The notes below the pieces were generated by a model. The model was not told the DNA's origin. It saw only the letters and a list, made by a program, of their open reading frames with translations, and did no database searches. A DNA stretch of 64,000 bases, from the NCBI RefSeq assembly GCF_002886255.1, contig NZ_KZ614149.1:1736001-1800000 (forward strand), read 5' to 3'. Within the stretch, counting starts at the first letter, position 1. The number at the start of each line of letters is the position of its first letter. A program made the position numbers and the translations under genes. This stretch comes from Alteribacillus bidgolensis (GTDB lineage Bacteria > Bacillota > Bacilli > Bacillales > Marinococcaceae). Shown here one piece after another: positions 61,769 to 64,000 of this stretch.

Positions 61769-63952
61769 TTAATCCTCTTCTTCTAATCGTTTATTTACTT
61801 CTTCCATTACTTGCTTTGCTGCGGCAGGGATTACGGTACCTGGCCCAAAAATAGCGGCTGCTCCTTTTTCTTTTAATTCTTCATAATCCTGCGCCGGTAT
61901 CACACCGCCTATAATGACGACAATATCTTCTCTTCCCAACTTTTTCAACTCTTCTACTACTTGAGGAAGCAGTGTTTTATGCCCTGCTGCAAGCGAACTC
62001 ATCCCGAGAATATGAACATCATTTTCGACCGCTTGGATCGCAGCTTCTTCCGGCGTTTGGAAAAGCGGACCGATGTCCACGTCAAAACCAAGATCAGCAA
62101 AGGCAGTTGAAATAACCTTCGCCCCGCGGTCATGGCCGTCCTGACCCATTTTAGCGATCATAATACGTGGTCGTCTGCCTTCTGCTTCGGCGAATTCATC
62201 GGTTAACTGTCTTACGTCGTCCATTAATTCTTCCTCTCCAAATTCCGCACTGTACACTCCGCTGATCGAGCGTGTCACAGCCTGATGTCTTCCAGAAACT
62301 TTTTCGATGGCATTTGAAATTTCTCCAAGGCTTGCTCTTGCTCTAGCAGCATCTACAGCCAGTTTTAATAAATTTTCTTTGCCATCTTCTGCCGCTTTTG
62401 TCAACGCGTGTACCATTTCTTTTACTTTTTCTTCATTCCGTTCAGTACGCAGCCTCTTAAGACGTTCCATTTGCGATTGGCGTACGGCTGAATTATCAAT
62501 ATCTAAAATATCAAGCGGGTCTTCTTTTTCTAAACGATATTTATTAATACCGACAACCGTTTCCCTGCCAGAGTCAATGTGAGCCTGGCGGCGGGCAGCT
62601 GCTTCTTCGATTCTCATTTTAGGAAGGCCTGTTTCGATCGCTTTTGTCATACCGCCAGCTTCATCAATCTCTTCAATATGCTCCCAGGCTTTCTTAACAA
62701 GTTCGGCCGTTAACGTTTCCACATAGTATGATCCGCCCCATGGGTCTACTACGTTTGTAATGCCTGTTTCTTCCTGAAGGTAAAGCTGCGTATTTCTTGC
62801 AATCCTCGCTGAAAAATCCGTAGGCAGAGCGATTGCTTCATCAAGTGCATTTGTATGAAGCGATTGGGTATGCCCCATAGCGGCTGCCATTGCCTCGAGA
62901 CATGTCCTTACGACATTGTTGTATGGATCTTGCTCCGTTAAACTCCAGCCCGAGGTTTGAGAGTGCGTACGCAGTGCCATCGACTTTGCATTTTTCGGGT
63001 TAAAAGGTTTCATTAAGCGGGCCCACAGCAGCCTGGCTGCCCGCATCTTCGCTATTTCCATAAAGTGATTCATTCCAATTGCCCAGAAAAACGAAAGTCT
63101 AGGTGCAAACTGATCAATATCAAGGCCTGCTTTCAAACCTGTGCGGACGTATTCCAATCCATCTGCAAGCGTATAACCAAGCTCAAGGTCAGCAGTAGCC
63201 CCAGCTTCCTGCATATGATAACCCGAAATCGAAATGCTGTTAAACTTTGGCATGTTTTCTGACGTATAAGCAAAAATGTCAGCAATGATGCGCATTGACA
63301 TTTCCGGCGGGTAAATGTACGTATTACGAACCATGTATTCTTTTAAAATATCATTTTGAATCGTGCCGGTCAGCTGTTCTTGTTTTACCCCTTGCTCTTC
63401 TGCTGCAACGATATAAAAGGCCATTACCGGTAAAACGGCGCCGTTCATTGTCATGGATACAGACATTTGATCGAGCGGAATACCGTCAAACAGTACTTTC
63501 ATATCAAGAATGGAATCGACAGCAACACCAGCCTTTCCGACATCTCCGACTACACGGGGATGATCTGAATCATAACCGCGGTGCGTGGCAAGGTCAAAGG
63601 CGATAGAGAGTCCTTTTTGACCAGCGGCTAGATTGCGGCGGTAAAATGCGTTGGATTCTTCTGCTGTTGAATAACCTGCATACTGCCTTACTGTCCAGGG
63701 CCTTGTTTTATACATGGCAGGATAAGGTCCTCTTAAAAAGGGAGCAATACCAGAGACATAGTTTGTATGCGGAAGGCCTTTTGTATCCTCTTTTGTATAA
63801 AGCGGCTTCAGCGCTATATTCTCTACTGTTGGAGAAGCCAGGTCTTCAGCATTTTTACCCGTTTTTGCTTGTACTTCTTCCTCCCATTTCGAAAGATCAT
63901 GAGAAGCAAGCACGTCGTTATAATGAATTTTTGTAAAATCCGGAGTTGTCAT
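61769..63952 (-). CDS. mutB: Methylmalonyl-CoA mutase large (catalytic) subunit
   Basis: A 727-residue B12 enzyme. Barrel domain: RPWTVRQYAGYSTAEESNAF near 84-103, and GLSIAFDLATHRGYDSDHPR near 115-134 for acyl-CoA binding. The C-terminal cobalamin domain has DGHDRGAK with His607 as the axial ligand (DxHxxG), then SLAAGHKTLLP. Converts succinyl-CoA and methylmalonyl-CoA in propionate metabolism. ATG overlaps the upstream mutA stop by four bases (ATGA) and meaB follows, the usual mutA-mutB-meaB order. Confidence 0.95.
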   Translation of the reverse strand: MTTPDFTKIHYNDVLASHDLSKWEEEVQAKTGKNAEDLASPTVENIALKPLYTKEDTKGLPHTNYVSGIAPFLRGPYPAMYKTRPWTVRQYAGYSTAEESNAFYRRNLAAGQKGLSIAFDLATHRGYDSDHPRVVGDVGKAGVAVDSILDMKVLFDGIPLDQMSVSMTMNGAVLPVMAFYIVAAEEQGVKQEQLTGTIQNDILKEYMVRNTYIYPPEMSMRIIADIFAYTSENMPKFNSISISGYHMQEAGATADLELGYTLADGLEYVRTGLKAGLDIDQFAPRLSFFWAIGMNHFMEIAKMRAARLLWARLMKPFNPKNAKSMALRTHSQTSGWSLTEQDPYNNVVRTCLEAMAAAMGHTQSLHTNALDEAIALPTDFSARIARNTQLYLQEETGITNVVDPWGGSYYVETLTAELVKKAWEHIEEIDEAGGMTKAIETGLPKMRIEEAAARRQAHIDSGRETVVGINKYRLEKEDPLDILDIDNSAVRQSQMERLKRLRTERNEEKVKEMVHALTKAAEDGKENLLKLAVDAARARASLGEISNAIEKVSGRHQAVTRSISGVYSAEFGEEELMDDVRQLTDEFAEAEGRRPRIMIAKMGQDGHDRGAKVISTAFADLGFDVDIGPLFQTPEEAAIQAVENDVHILGMSSLAAGHKTLLPQVVEELKKLGREDIVVIIGGVIPAQDYEELKEKGAAAIFGPGTVIPAAAKQVMEEVNKRLEEED

Positions 63953-64000
63953 TGAATAGACGCTCCTTTCGTACGCTGCAGCCAGCTTAATGTTTCATAG
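63949..64000 (-). CDS. mutA: Methylmalonyl-CoA mutase small subunit, 3' end only
   Basis: The last 16 codons are visible: YETLSWLQRTKGASIQ and TGA, which overlaps the mutB ATG by four bases. Translational coupling and position identify it as mutA; the rest is outside the window. Confidence 0.7.
   Translation of the reverse strand, partial: YETLSWLQRTKGASIQ

Overview
The window comes from a low-G+C, spore-forming Gram-positive bacterium of the Bacillaceae type. Evidence: strong AGGAGG-type ribosome sites with frequent TTG/GTG starts, an MdxEFG/MsmX-like maltodextrin system, YfhD and a GerA germinant-receptor remnant, LacI/CcpA-type operators, and many Bacillus lipoproteins. Several surface lipoproteins are unusually acidic (the TAXI receptor at 13.4 kb ends in a long Glu/Asp run), which fits a salt- or alkali-tolerant organism; that last point is inference.

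Layout. 0-2 kb: small membrane protein, rhodanese, AI-2E-family exporter. 2.3-13.3 kb: maltodextrin region: LacI regulator, MdxG/MdxF/MdxE importer on the minus strand, a divergent PucR-type regulator, the shared ATPase MsmX, an intracellular neopullulanase-type GH13 enzyme and a MATE pump. 13.4-21.8 kb: a TAXI-type TRAP transporter (receptor plus fused permease), an RpiR regulator, a class III aminotransferase and a divergent KamA-family radical SAM aminomutase. The last two share a control region holding six copies of a 16-bp palindrome, and the aminomutase terminator is split by a decayed IS3-family element. 22-31 kb: lipoprotein, FAH hydrolase with a three-gene ABC importer, B12/radical SAM protein, Hsp20, small zinc-ribbon protein, plus three copies of a palindromic intergenic repeat. 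31-54 kb: an accessory region dense in broken genes (GNATs, DUF4181, lipoproteins, hydrolase, gerA, MFS, LysR, a second TRAP permease), with a truncated serine recombinase and intact genes scattered between (SDR, nucleoside hydrolase, MFS, arsenite-type permease, MerR, quinone reductase-like). 54-60.6 kb: a fructo-oligosaccharide/sucrose operon: LacI regulator, lipoprotein, two permeases, GH32 enzyme and DUF624 protein. 60.7-64 kb: meaB, mutB and the 3' end of mutA for B12-dependent methylmalonyl-CoA mutase.

How the parts fit. Both sugar importers lack their own ATPase, and MsmX at 8.9 kb is the only sugar-type ATPase in the window, so it probably powers both. In both operons the same ~174-bp element lies between the binding-protein gene and the first permease gene, in the same orientation relative to transcription. 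The KamA homologue lacks the aspartates that hold the lysine side chain and has an Arg at one of those positions, so it probably acts on an acidic amino acid. With the TAXI transporter and the aminotransferase it may form a beta-amino-acid (perhaps beta-glutamate) pathway.

Limits: all functions are read from sequence alone. Nearly all single-base frameshifts lie between 31 and 54 kb, usually in homopolymers, and could be real decay or assembly errors.
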